Part shown: in pieces, positions 45,172-53,385 of the stretch
Layout: every line of letters starts with the position of its first letter
Position numbering within the stretch: position 1 is the stretch's first letter
Assembly (NCBI GenBank): GCA_047518265.1
Contig: JAKZRG010000008.1
Location: forward strand, 95,939 to 159,938
Length of the DNA: 64,000 nt
Reading direction: 5' to 3'
Source of the DNA: Oceanospirillum sp047518265
GTDB lineage: Bacteria > Pseudomonadota > Gammaproteobacteria > Pseudomonadales > Halomonadaceae
Notes under the pieces: model-generated
The model's database searches: none
What the model was told of the DNA's origin: nothing
Seen by the model: the letters and a program-made list of their open reading frames with translations, nothing else
Made by a program: the position numbers and the translations under genes

Positions 45172-45973
45172 TGAACTTCAACATTGGTTTGGTCACGCTA
45201 TTATCCGACGTCAGTTAGACATGGATACATTGAATGATATTGTCGTTGATAATGAACAGCTCAGTGCTGAACGGCGATTAGGGGTTTATGCCCAGGGGTA
45301 TCAGTTACGGTTACTGGAATGTATGAGAGCGGAGTACAGTTGTTTGGATGCTCTACTGGGCAGAACTCTATTTGATCAATTTGCTCTGAACTATCTAAAT
45401 AGCCGTCCATCAACGTCCTATACTTTATTTGACCTTGGGGATGGGTTTCCAGAGTTTCTCGCAGCCACTCGACCAGAGGTACAGGATAGCGCTCAGCAGC
45501 AAGGCATGTCGCTACCAGAGCAATTGGCACAACTTGAACGTTACCGAGTGTTAAGTATTCGTGGCAAGGGAGCGGAGCAAAACAAGAATACGCCATTAGA
45601 TGCCAGCATGTTACTGTTCCAATCAGATATTACTTTCAAGTTAACAGACACCAGTTTTGTGATGAACTGTGATTTTGATTTTACGCCCTGTATTGATGCT
45701 GTCGATAATGAAACAGAGGTACCTTTTCCTGCACTAGAGGCACAAGCATTACTGGTTTATCGGCAGGGTTATCGCGTTAGACTAAAAGTATTGGAGCCTT
45801 GGCAAGCTGCATTTCTACAAGGTTGTGACGGGGAAATGGATTGGAAGCTGGTGCATACGCAAGTCTCAGATCGACTGCAACTGACATCAGGAGATCTAAT
45901 GGCTCTGCTTGTCACTTGGCTTCCTGAAGTGGTTCATATGGGTGTTTTAAGCATCTCAGAAAAAAAACAATAG
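45158..45973 (+). CDS. DUF2063 family MNIO partner protein (MbnC/HvfC/BufC-like)
   Basis: The protein has about 271 residues from ATG 45158, overlapping the MNIO gene by 14 bp; ATG 45140 is an alternative. The N-terminal helical DUF2063 domain is clear (LNELQHWFGHAIIRR, ERRLGVYAQGYQLRLLECM, DQFALNYLNSRPSTSYTLFDLGDGFPEFLA), and a C-terminal domain follows with VYRQGYRVRLKVLEPWQAAF. These proteins bind the leader or substrate and present it to the MNIO. The overlap implies a stoichiometric enzyme-partner complex. No exporter or other tailoring gene follows. Confidence 0.92.
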   Translation: MQNLNELQHWFGHAIIRRQLDMDTLNDIVVDNEQLSAERRLGVYAQGYQLRLLECMRAEYSCLDALLGRTLFDQFALNYLNSRPSTSYTLFDLGDGFPEFLAATRPEVQDSAQQQGMSLPEQLAQLERYRVLSIRGKGAEQNKNTPLDASMLLFQSDITFKLTDTSFVMNCDFDFTPCIDAVDNETEVPFPALEAQALLVYRQGYRVRLKVLEPWQAAFLQGCDGEMDWKLVHTQVSDRLQLTSGDLMALLVTWLPEVVHMGVLSISEKKQ

Positions 45974-45999
45974 GTTTAAATTTAACCCTAATGGGTATT

Positions 46000-46026
46000 C
46001 GTGGATATGCATCTGGCTTATCCACG
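46000..46026. terminator. Hairpin between convergent DUF2063 and LysR genes
   Basis: CGTGGATA (46000-46007) pairs with TATCCACG (46019-46026), and a short T-containing run follows. Probably the end of the MNIO operon transcript. Confidence 0.45.
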
Positions 46027-46076
46027 TTCAATGTATCAATTGACCGGTAGATATTTGTACAAAGCTTCTCTTTACC

Positions 46077-46958
46077 TCACATATGTTCTTCAAACCATTG
46101 TTGGAAAAATTCAATAAATTTTAGCGTTTTAACTGGAGTAAAGGCGCGTTCAGGGTATACCGCACTTAAATCAAGATCATTGGGTTTGTAGTCTGGAAAT
46201 AACACTACAAGTTCAGGGTTTTGTTTTTGAACATAGCTAGGCATAAAGGCAACCCCTTGATTTGATTCTACTAAATATTTTATAAAGTAAGTGCTATTAG
46301 CACGTACCGCACGCTTAATCTCTACTCGATCTACGCCTTTATCGTGGCGGAATCCCCATAAACTATTACGGGAATAGGTATAACCAATACAACGATGGTG
46401 TACCAATTCGCTGGGATGTTGAGGGTGTCCGTATTGTGCTAAATAACCGGGCGAAGCAAATAATCGTATCGCAAAGCGGCCTATTTTTTTGCTGATTAAA
46501 TTAGAGCTGGGCATATCTGAACTGGCACGTATGGCAAGATCAAAACCTTCCTCCACCAGATCTACAAAACGATCATCCAATAAAATATCAAGACTAATAT
46601 CGGGATAACACTGCATAAAGTCTGCGCATAACTGAGCGGTATTACTTTCGCCTAAGAGGGTTGGAAAGCTCACCCTCAAGCGCCCTGTGGGTTGTCCCTG
46701 TAATTGAGCTATATCGGATTCTGCTTGCGCTACTTGCGCCAATATTTGGCGACATTGCTGCGCATAGCTTTCGCCAATCTGAGTTAGTTTAAGGGAGCGT
46801 GTCGTACGTTGTAATAACTTAGCGGAAACTTGTTGTTCTAGAAAAGCAATCTGCTTACTGACGTAGGACGGTGATGCAGCCATCTCTGCCGCAACTTTAG
46901 AAAAACTACCGGCTTCAATAACCCTTAAAAAACACTGCATCGCTTGTAGCTTATCCAT
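46077..46958 (-). CDS. LysR family transcriptional regulator
   Basis: The 293-residue protein has a helix-turn-helix (AGSFSKVAAEMAASPSYVSKQIAFLE) and an effector domain (GRLRVSFPTLLGESNTAQLC). It is divergent from the NADP-dependent oxidoreductase gene at 47108, which it probably controls. Confidence 0.92.
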   Translation of the reverse strand: MDKLQAMQCFLRVIEAGSFSKVAAEMAASPSYVSKQIAFLEQQVSAKLLQRTTRSLKLTQIGESYAQQCRQILAQVAQAESDIAQLQGQPTGRLRVSFPTLLGESNTAQLCADFMQCYPDISLDILLDDRFVDLVEEGFDLAIRASSDMPSSNLISKKIGRFAIRLFASPGYLAQYGHPQHPSELVHHRCIGYTYSRNSLWGFRHDKGVDRVEIKRAVRANSTYFIKYLVESNQGVAFMPSYVQKQNPELVVLFPDYKPNDLDLSAVYPERAFTPVKTLKFIEFFQQWFEEHM

Positions 46959-47107
46959 TACTTAACTCATTTATCGATTGTCTTAGTTCAAGAGTATATC
47001 GATCATTGATTCCATTATGGAAAAAATAATTCTCCTAAACTGCTATTTATCGTTCTTTGTGGAAAAAATAAGATGGCACCATCTTAACGAAAACAAGGAA
47101 CAGAACA

Positions 47108-48085
47108 ATGAATGCGATCCAAGCAAGCAAAGAAATAAAAGCAATGCAATTAACTCAATACGGTGAGGTAGAGGAATCCGTAGGCACTGAAATGGTAATA
47201 CGACCTGAAGTAAGCGCCGATGAAATTCTGATCAAGGTTGTAGCATCCAGTATTAATCCAGTGGATTGGAAAGTAGCCAAGGGAGAATTACAGGAGATGA
47301 TGCCTCTTGTTTTGCCAATAACACTGGGGTGGGATGTTGCAGGTGAAGTTGTCGGCGTCGGTCAAGACGTTACACAATTTGTCGTAGGCGATAATGTTTA
47401 TGGGATGCCAGAGATCGGTAAGGATGGAGCCTTTGCTGAATATGTAGCAGTAAAAGCAGCCCATATGGCAAGTGCGCCAAAATCAATCTCCTTGACTGAG
47501 GCTGCAGCTTATCCTTTAGCAGCACAGACTGCTTGGCAGGGGCTGTTTGATGAAGGCCAGTTGCGAGAAGGGCAGAGGGTATTGATTCATGCAGGGGCGG
47601 GAGGTGTTGGTCATTTAGCTATTCAATTTGCTAAAGCCAAAGGAGCCACTGTTATTACCACAACATCAGAGAAAAACCGTGAATTTGTCCAGCAATTGGG
47701 GGCTGACGAAGTGATTGATTACCATCATCAGGATGTGGCGCAAGTATTAGCCGATAATCCCGTTGATCTGGTTTTTGATACTCTAGGAGGAAGCGTACAA
47801 GAAGCATCTTGGTCTGTGATTAAGCCTCAGGGGCGCTTGGTGACTATTTTGGGGTTTGACGACAAAGCTCCAGAATTAGCCCAAAAACATCAGGTACAGA
47901 GTGAACATATTTTTGTTCATAGTAATCCTGGTCAATTAAAGACTATCGGGGAATTAGTTGATTCAGGTAGGGTAAAGGTAGAGATTCAGCAACACTTTAC
48001 TTTGGATCAGGTGCCACAAGCATTGGCCTTGAGTGAAACTGGTCGAGTAAGAGGTAAGCTTGTTATTAAAGTAAACGAAGCATAA
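47108..48085 (+). CDS. NADP-dependent medium-chain oxidoreductase (quinone reductase-like)
   Basis: The 325-residue MDR protein without zinc-ligand Cys residues has NPVDWKVAKGELQ, PLVLPITLGWDVAGEVVGVG and the nucleotide-binding loop VLIHAGAGGVGHLAIQFAKAKGA. Such enzymes reduce quinones or enones with NADPH. It is divergent from a LysR gene and probably induced by electrophiles. Confidence 0.92.
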   Translation: MNAIQASKEIKAMQLTQYGEVEESVGTEMVIRPEVSADEILIKVVASSINPVDWKVAKGELQEMMPLVLPITLGWDVAGEVVGVGQDVTQFVVGDNVYGMPEIGKDGAFAEYVAVKAAHMASAPKSISLTEAAAYPLAAQTAWQGLFDEGQLREGQRVLIHAGAGGVGHLAIQFAKAKGATVITTTSEKNREFVQQLGADEVIDYHHQDVAQVLADNPVDLVFDTLGGSVQEASWSVIKPQGRLVTILGFDDKAPELAQKHQVQSEHIFVHSNPGQLKTIGELVDSGRVKVEIQQHFTLDQVPQALALSETGRVRGKLVIKVNEA

Positions 48086-48109
48086 ATTGTTAAAGCCGGA
48101 GTATCTAAA

Positions 48110-48122
48110 ACCATTCCCGATA
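48110..48122 (+). repeat. Single end of the inverted-repeat element family (solo half)
   Basis: ACCATTCCCGATA matches the end sequence of the elements at 11013-11112 and 31138-31208. No second end is found nearby. It lies 25 bp after the oxidoreductase stop. Confidence 0.45.
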
Positions 48123-48167
48123 CGTAATCAGTGAATCAATTTCGAGTACAGAGATTGATTCAGGTTT

Positions 48168-48199
48168 ACCCCACTTTTCCTTATAAGGAAAAGTGGGGT
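48168..48199. repeat. 32-bp perfect palindrome
   Basis: ACCCCACTTTTCCTTA is followed immediately by its exact reverse complement. There is no spacer and no U-run, but folded as RNA it gives a long stem about 80 bp after the oxidoreductase gene, so it may terminate or protect that transcript. Confidence 0.8.
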
Positions 48200-48340
48200 G
48201 CTGGTATAAACCTTAAATTCTGGTGCTCTTGGGTTGAATTGCTCATAATAGCCATTCAATAGCACTCTTTTGAGTGCCCCCATAAAAAGCTGTCTCTTAG
48301 TGATAGTGGGTTTTATTTTACATTAATTAAGGGATATCAA

Positions 48341-48520
48341 ATGGGAGGCGTTTCAATCAGCCAGTTGATCATCATCGTGATCATTTTTGCCCTTTTTATC
48401 TTGCCAAGAATTATGTCTTCCTTTTCCAACAAATCATCAGAAAATAAAAAACAGGCCCGAATAATATTTTTAGCGGCCTGCGTGGTTTATCTTCTTTTCA
48501 GCCTCTTAGGCCCATCATAA
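48341..48520 (+). CDS. Small TatA-like single-pass membrane protein
   Basis: ATG 48341, with AAGGGA 7 nt upstream, opens a 59-codon frame: MGGVSISQLIIIVIIFALF..., then a basic/polar stretch (PRIMSSFSNKSSENKKQAR) and a second hydrophobic segment ending LLGPS. The first residues follow the TatA/E pattern (MGG-SIWQLLII), but the amphipathic helix and the Phe-Gly hinge are not evident, so it is probably not a working Tat component. Function unknown. Confidence 0.6.
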   Translation: MGGVSISQLIIIVIIFALFILPRIMSSFSNKSSENKKQARIIFLAACVVYLLFSLLGPS

Positions 48521-48545
48521 TAACAGGCCTTTATCACTGACCAGC

Positions 48546-49196
48546 TCAGCTTTGAGGTTTTCTACCCATCTGTTCAAGGCTTTCAGCTGCAGTATTAGCC
48601 CAATGTGGAGACTGACACATACGTTCAAAATAGTCGTTAACATGCGGAAATGGAGTCCAATCAAAGGGAATCATTGCTTTAAAAAAATCAACGTGAATGA
48701 TCGAGTAATCCGCAAGAGTCATTGTTTCCCCAACCATATAGGACCGGTCTTTCAGGTGAGTATTCAAAATCGTAGAAAACCTCACTAGCTGCTCCTTTGC
48801 CCAATCTATTAGAGCAGGGTTTCCTGGTAGATCCATAAAATTCGGTTTGGCTACAGATTCAAACGCCAGAGTACCAAAAGCTTGGTTAAAATGTGCCAGC
48901 TCCCAGGATTGCCATCTGGCAATATCTGCTCTCAATGAAAGGTTTTTCGGGTAGAGAACATCATCACCAGATTTATCGGCAAGATACTGCATAATGGCAT
49001 TAGATTCCCACAACTTTAAATCACCATCGACTAACGTTGGCACCATAGCATTGGGGTTTAAAGCGGTGTAGTCAGCTTGATGAGTATCACCTGCAAAAAA
49101 ATCAAGATACTCAATGTCCACGTTAATTCCGGTATGGTTAACAACAGCTAGTACTTTGCGTGAATTGGGTGAGCCCACAACCGCGTACAATTTCAT
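48546..49196 (-). CDS. Glutathione S-transferase
   Basis: The 216-residue protein has a thioredoxin-like N-domain (VVGSPNSRKVLAVVNHTGI; NPNAMVPTLVDGDLKLWESNAIMQYL, the latter a glutathione site) and an all-helical C-domain (YMVGETMTLADYSIIHVDFF). It is cytoplasmic. It is divergent from the HxlR-type regulator gene, suggesting induction by an electrophile or redox signal. Confidence 0.93.
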   Translation of the reverse strand: MKLYAVVGSPNSRKVLAVVNHTGINVDIEYLDFFAGDTHQADYTALNPNAMVPTLVDGDLKLWESNAIMQYLADKSGDDVLYPKNLSLRADIARWQSWELAHFNQAFGTLAFESVAKPNFMDLPGNPALIDWAKEQLVRFSTILNTHLKDRSYMVGETMTLADYSIIHVDFFKAMIPFDWTPFPHVNDYFERMCQSPHWANTAAESLEQMGRKPQS

Positions 49197-49390
49197 CTTT
49201 ATTCTCCTTGATGGAATTTAACTTGTTTTTTAAAAGTTAAATAAACACTAGTCATTTAACTTTTTTTTTGCAAGTTAAATTTAATGCCAGTACTATGCTG
49301 CATGCCCAAACAAAATTATTGCTATATTCCAATCTCAGGGCCGGAATATACTGTACTTTTCTCGGATAACTGCAGTGCAGCTACTTACCT

Positions 49391-49807
49391 ATGGTCGATA
49401 AAAAAACGAAAAACTGGGCGGGCTGCCCCGTTCGCTTTGGTATGAGTCAATTCGGCGACAAATGGAGCTTCTTAATCATTCGTGATCTGATGTTCAAGGG
49501 ACGGAAGTATTACAATGAATTTTTAGAGGCCGGAGAGGGAATATCCACCAATATACTCGCGAGCCGCTTGGCTGATTTGGAGTACAACGGTATCGTGAAT
49601 AAACGTCAGGATACGGTGAAACGCTCGAAAAATATCTACAGCCTGACAGAAAAAGGTATTGAATTGATGCCAATGATGCTCGCAATGATTGATTGGGCAG
49701 AAAAATACGATGGCCAAACAGAAGTTCCCGCGGAATTTATCAAAGAGCTTCGACAAAACCCAGACAAACTCCGACAGGAACTATTAAATCAATTGGAAAG
49801 GGATTAG
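49391..49807 (+). CDS. HxlR family transcriptional regulator
   Basis: The 138-residue protein has the HxlR winged helix: the N-terminal Cys in GCPVRFGMSQFGDKWSFLII, KYYNEFLEAGEGISTNILASR and LADLEYNGIV. The single Cys near the N-terminus is often redox- or electrophile-sensing in this family. It is divergent from the GST gene with a 194-bp spacer. Confidence 0.93.
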   Translation: MVDKKTKNWAGCPVRFGMSQFGDKWSFLIIRDLMFKGRKYYNEFLEAGEGISTNILASRLADLEYNGIVNKRQDTVKRSKNIYSLTEKGIELMPMMLAMIDWAEKYDGQTEVPAEFIKELRQNPDKLRQELLNQLERD

Positions 49808-49816
49808 TCTGGCTAT

Positions 49817-49931
49817 AGCCATCTAGCCATCTAGCCATCTAGCCATCTAGCCATCTAGCCATCTAGCCATCTAGCCATCTAGCCATCTAGCCATCTAGCC
49901 ATCTAGCCATCTAGCCATCTAGCCATCTAGC
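49817..49931. repeat. 14-copy 8-bp tandem repeat (AGCCATCT)
   Basis: The unit AGCCATCT is repeated 14 times without error (49817-49928) plus a partial AGC. It starts 10 bp after the HxlR stop and ends 40 bp before the convergent LysR stop. All reading frames contain stops, so it does not code. Confidence 0.97.
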
Positions 49932-49970
49932 AAACCAGCAAAGGGCCTAACCTAAAGTGAATCTACATTG

Positions 49971-50870
49971 TTAGGCTTGGTTATACGGTGTGTTCCCATT
50001 TTCCTTAAACCACTTTTCTAAAAACGCAATGCAATGAACTAACTTGGGTGGTGCAAACTGTCGCTCAGGATACAGTGCATACAGGGTTAATTTAGGCTTC
50101 TTGGTTTTTGGTAATACCTCTACAACCTCACCACTTTCGAGTGCCTCACGGCAGACAAAGTCAGGCAAAAAACCGATACCTAGCCCCTTTTTTACAACCT
50201 CCAACATAAAGATAGTGCTGTTAACGGTCAGGGCGCCCTTAATGGCGATACCTTCATTCAGAGGCCAAACGTTTTTGCCACGAAAATATCGGTAGATAAA
50301 GCAGTTGTGAGTCCTTAGATCTTCAGGGCTTTGAATCGTCGGGTGGGGCTTCAGATACTCCTTTGAAGCGCAAATATGATAGCTAAACTCCATCAAAGGG
50401 CGGCCAATATAGTTAGAGTCTAAAACTGTACTGGCGGCGCGAAAGCCCACATCAAAACCTTGTTCAATAAGATCTACCGGCTCATCTCCCAGATGAATAT
50501 CCAGTTCGATGTCAGGATAAGCTTCCATGAAATCTGCAAATAATCGAGACAGATCGGTAATACCAAGGGCCATAGGTGCATTGATTTTCAGTTTGCCCTT
50601 GGGGCTCTCTTGTAAGTCTTGTACAAAGGATTCGGCGTCATCCACTTTGAGTAGAATATCTCGGCAACGCTGTAAATATCCTTCCCCCACATGAGTCAGC
50701 TGCAATTTACGTGTCGAGCGATGAAACAGTCGCGCCCCAATAGATTCTTCCAGCCGTGTTATTTCCTTACTCACCATAGATTTAGAAATATTTTTTTCAT
50801 CGGCAACCTTAGTAAAGCTGCCTAAATCCGCTAAACGAACAAATAACGCGATAGCCCTTAGTTTATCCAT
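49971..50870 (-). CDS. LysR family transcriptional regulator
   Basis: The protein has about 299 residues from ATG 50870; a longer frame to 50933 is less likely because family members begin MDKL. It has a helix-turn-helix (LGSFTKVADEKNISKSMVSKEITRLE) and an effector domain (GKLKINAPMALGITDLSRLF). It is divergent from the gene set starting at 51029, which includes GST, DsbA-like and tautomerase genes. Confidence 0.92.
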   Translation of the reverse strand: MDKLRAIALFVRLADLGSFTKVADEKNISKSMVSKEITRLEESIGARLFHRSTRKLQLTHVGEGYLQRCRDILLKVDDAESFVQDLQESPKGKLKINAPMALGITDLSRLFADFMEAYPDIELDIHLGDEPVDLIEQGFDVGFRAASTVLDSNYIGRPLMEFSYHICASKEYLKPHPTIQSPEDLRTHNCFIYRYFRGKNVWPLNEGIAIKGALTVNSTIFMLEVVKKGLGIGFLPDFVCREALESGEVVEVLPKTKKPKLTLYALYPERQFAPPKLVHCIAFLEKWFKENGNTPYNQA

Positions 50871-51028
50871 TTTGTTTCCAAATTGAGAACAATTATTTCT
50901 CATTATAATCATATATGAAACTCGGTAGCACATTTACCATGGGGTGCATCTCAGGTTTAGGCGGTAACAGAGTTAGCGTCACACCGAGAATATTGAAGCC
51001 TAATTTGATGAAAAAAGAGGAAAAGATT

Positions 51029-51661
51029 ATGTATACACTTCATTACCTACCCAGCGCCTGTTCATTAGCTACTCAGGTTATTTTGCGTGAATTGAAGCAA
51101 CCGGTTTGCTTGGTTCATAAACAGAACACTCCAGACTTTTTGGCTCTTAATCCTGTGGGTGCGGTTCCTGTATTAGAAGATGATGGGCGTATCTTGCGAG
51201 AGGGAGTCGCGATTATCTTGCACTTGCTAGACAAACATAATCATGCGCTTATCCCAACAGCTCCTGAGGCAAAGTCACAAGCCATCGAAAATATATTATT
51301 TGCCAACGCCACCATGCACCCTGCCTATGGCCGGTTATTTTTTATTGCCGAGCACCTTACGGATGGCCCTGAAAAGGACAAAGCGTTCAATGCAGCCGCA
51401 AAAGCGATCAATCACCTTTGGGGTGTTGTTGAGCAAAAGCTGTCCGAATCAAATCCGACAGAAAAAGGCTTTCTTGGGGGGAGCACCGTTTCGCCTGCTG
51501 ATATTTTGCTAACGGTGTATTCCCGTTGGGGTGGCTTTTTCCCGGTGGACATTCAAATGGGGGAGAAAAGTACACATATGGTGAATGCTGTGATGCAGCT
51601 GGAAAGTTTTCAGCAATCACTGCAAGCAGAAGAAGATGCAGAAAAAGCAGGAGCAGCATAA
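51029..51661 (+). CDS. Glutathione S-transferase
   Basis: The protein has 210 residues from ATG 51029 (GAGG 8 nt upstream; longer starts at 50915 and 51008 are less likely). The N-domain is YTLHYLPSACSLATQVILRE (Tyr/Ser/Cys region of beta-type GSTs), NPVGAVPVLEDDGRILREGVA follows, and the C-domain is helical. It overlaps the next gene by one base (TAATG), so the two are co-translated. Confidence 0.92.
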   Translation: MYTLHYLPSACSLATQVILRELKQPVCLVHKQNTPDFLALNPVGAVPVLEDDGRILREGVAIILHLLDKHNHALIPTAPEAKSQAIENILFANATMHPAYGRLFFIAEHLTDGPEKDKAFNAAAKAINHLWGVVEQKLSESNPTEKGFLGGSTVSPADILLTVYSRWGGFFPVDIQMGEKSTHMVNAVMQLESFQQSLQAEEDAEKAGAA

Positions 51662-52053
51662 TGAGCTTGTCGACAACAGAGACAGCAGCGTCCATAACAC
51701 CTTCTGAAGTAAGGATCATCGAACAAATCATTACCGATTATTTTGATGGTCTCTATGAGGCGGATGTCGAAAAACTACGTAAAATTTTCCATGAGGATGC
51801 GTATCTGAAAGCACCGGGGCTGCGCCGTAGCCGAGATGAGTGGCTGCAGGCTGTCGGAAATCGTCCTGTTCCTAAACAAGAGAACGAGCCCTATGGTTTC
51901 AAGATTCTCTCAACGGATATTGTCGGTGAGCAGGCCATGGTAAAGCTGGAATGCCCCTTGTTTGACAAGTTTTATATCGACTTTATTGGCCTACTAAAAG
52001 AGAACGGCCAATGGCTGATTGTGAACAAAATGTATTGTGATATGGCGGAGTAA
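51661..52053 (+). CDS. Nuclear transport factor 2-like / lumazine-binding family protein
   Basis: The protein has 130 residues from ATG 51661, which overlaps the GST stop. It has an NTF2-like fold (IEQIITDYFDGLYEADVEKLRKIFHEDAYLK, ..AMVKLECPLFDKFYIDFIGLLKENGQWLIVNKMY). Its substrate is unknown; it accompanies the GST and DsbA-like genes, perhaps as a small isomerase or binding protein. Confidence 0.85.
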   Translation: MSLSTTETAASITPSEVRIIEQIITDYFDGLYEADVEKLRKIFHEDAYLKAPGLRRSRDEWLQAVGNRPVPKQENEPYGFKILSTDIVGEQAMVKLECPLFDKFYIDFIGLLKENGQWLIVNKMYCDMAE

Positions 52054-52179
52054 AACTCAGACAAGAAAGCGCTAGGAGAAGTAAAGCGCTAAGAGAAGAA
52101 CGTGTTAAAAGAAGAAAGAAACAGCACGATAGGATCGTCAATATATTCCGTTGCAAGTCATCGGTATGAGGCTTTAATA

Positions 52180-52845
52180 ATGAAAAAGATTAAGATCGAA
52201 ATGATCCACGACGTTGTGTGTTCATGGTGTCCCATCGGTTATCAAAACCTGAAACAAGCACTGGTTTCTTTAGAAAATGAGATTGAAGCCCAATGGCACT
52301 TCCTGCCCTTTGAGCTTAACCCGGATATGCCTGCAAAAGGTCAGGAAATTGAGCCGCATCTGATGGAACGCTACGGTTGGTCAACGGACAAACTGAAAAA
52401 CTATCGGGCCAATCTTATTCGAACGGCTGAAAAAGCAGGTTTAACCTATGACTTTTCTAAACGAACGCACTATTACAATACATCGGCTGCTCACCAGCTA
52501 TTACATTGGGCAGAGGGGATCGGTAAACAAGTCGAAGTCAATGAAGCCTTAATCACTGACTACTTTGAAAATGGTAGAGATGTAAGCAATCCACTCCATC
52601 TCTTGGAACTTGTGGAAAGTCTTGGGCTAGATGCTGAACAGGCAAAAAATGCGATGTCATCAGCGTCTTTCTTTCAACAATTTCAGCTTAAGCATGAGCG
52701 TGTAAAGAGCCTTTCGTTAGGGAGTGTTCCGGCCTTTATCTTTAACGAACAGTATTTGATTACAGATTCAAATTCCGTCGGCTTTTTCCAACAGCAATTA
52801 TTGCAGATCACCAATAGCACACAGGACTCTGTAGCCGTTGCTTAA
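52180..52845 (+). CDS. DsbA-family oxidoreductase (FrnE-like)
   Basis: The protein has 221 residues from ATG 52180 (GAGG upstream). The redox motif is VVCSWCPIG (CxxC) with a helical insert, and the C-terminal part contains VPAFIFNEQYLI with the cis-Pro loop. It has no signal peptide, so it is cytoplasmic. FrnE-like proteins are thiol-disulfide isomerases and are often encoded with GST or stress genes. Confidence 0.9.
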   Translation: MKKIKIEMIHDVVCSWCPIGYQNLKQALVSLENEIEAQWHFLPFELNPDMPAKGQEIEPHLMERYGWSTDKLKNYRANLIRTAEKAGLTYDFSKRTHYYNTSAAHQLLHWAEGIGKQVEVNEALITDYFENGRDVSNPLHLLELVESLGLDAEQAKNAMSSASFFQQFQLKHERVKSLSLGSVPAFIFNEQYLITDSNSVGFFQQQLLQITNSTQDSVAVA

Positions 52846-52898
52846 GCCTGAATCGCCCATTTTTATTGTTTTAATTACTCTATATCCGAGGAAAAACC

Positions 52899-53105
52899 AT
52901 GCCATACATTAATATTAAAGTGACCGATGAAGGCGTTACTCCGGAGCAAAAAAAGCAGCTCATTAAAGGTACTACCCAACTAATGGTCGATGTACTGAAT
53001 AAAGATCCGGCAGCAACATTTGTGGTTATTGATGAGATCAATACGGATAACTGGGGTATTGGTTATGACGTTGTGACGGACTTAAGAAAAGGAGGGTGTT
53101 CATAG
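52899..53105 (+). CDS. 4-oxalocrotonate tautomerase family protein
   Basis: The 68-residue protein begins MPYINIKVT, giving the catalytic Pro1 after Met removal, with a central TPEQKKQLIKGTTQLMV helix. It is of the family that tautomerises enols such as 2-hydroxymuconate, and completes the small redox/electrophile gene set from 51029. Confidence 0.93.
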   Translation: MPYINIKVTDEGVTPEQKKQLIKGTTQLMVDVLNKDPAATFVVIDEINTDNWGIGYDVVTDLRKGGCS

Positions 53106-53139
53106 CTCTGTGCCAGCTTATCCAGCCGATCACACTTTT

Positions 53140-53168
53140 AACGGGGTTTTCTTTTAGCCCCGTTTGTT
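53140..53168 (+). terminator. Rho-independent terminator after the tautomerase gene
   Basis: AACGGGG (53140-53146) pairs with CCCCGTT (53158-53164), with an 11-nt loop and a following TTG run. Confidence 0.75.
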
Positions 53169-53290
53169 AGCACGAATATCCATCTCAATAATTACTTCTC
53201 TCTTTGCCTGTTTTTGCTCCATTCCTCTAGAAATACGACCTCTTAACCTGACTTTTTAGTTATGAGATATGCAATTCTGTTGACATTGCA

Positions 53291-53326
53291 TAAAATATAC
53301 AATTATTATGGATTGTACATTTTATA
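53291..53326 (+). promoter_or_regulatory. Candidate operator (large palindrome) before dapA-like gene
   Basis: ATAAAATATACAA and TTGTACATTTTAT form an inverted repeat (12 of 13 matching) with a 10-bp spacer, including TTGTA-7 nt-TACAA. It lies 60 bp before the gene start and resembles sites of GntR-type regulators. No matching regulator gene is adjacent. Confidence 0.55.
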
Positions 53327-53385
53327 CAAAGATATCTCGGCACAAAACAACCCTTTGCTAAAAACAAAATAACGAGGCAACAACC

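Noticed and set aside
48341..48520. A functional tatA gene
   Set aside because: It lacks the amphipathic helix and hinge, has a second hydrophobic segment and is not with tatBC.
49817..49931. CRISPR-like array
   Set aside because: The unit is 8 bp with no spacers, so it is a simple tandem repeat.
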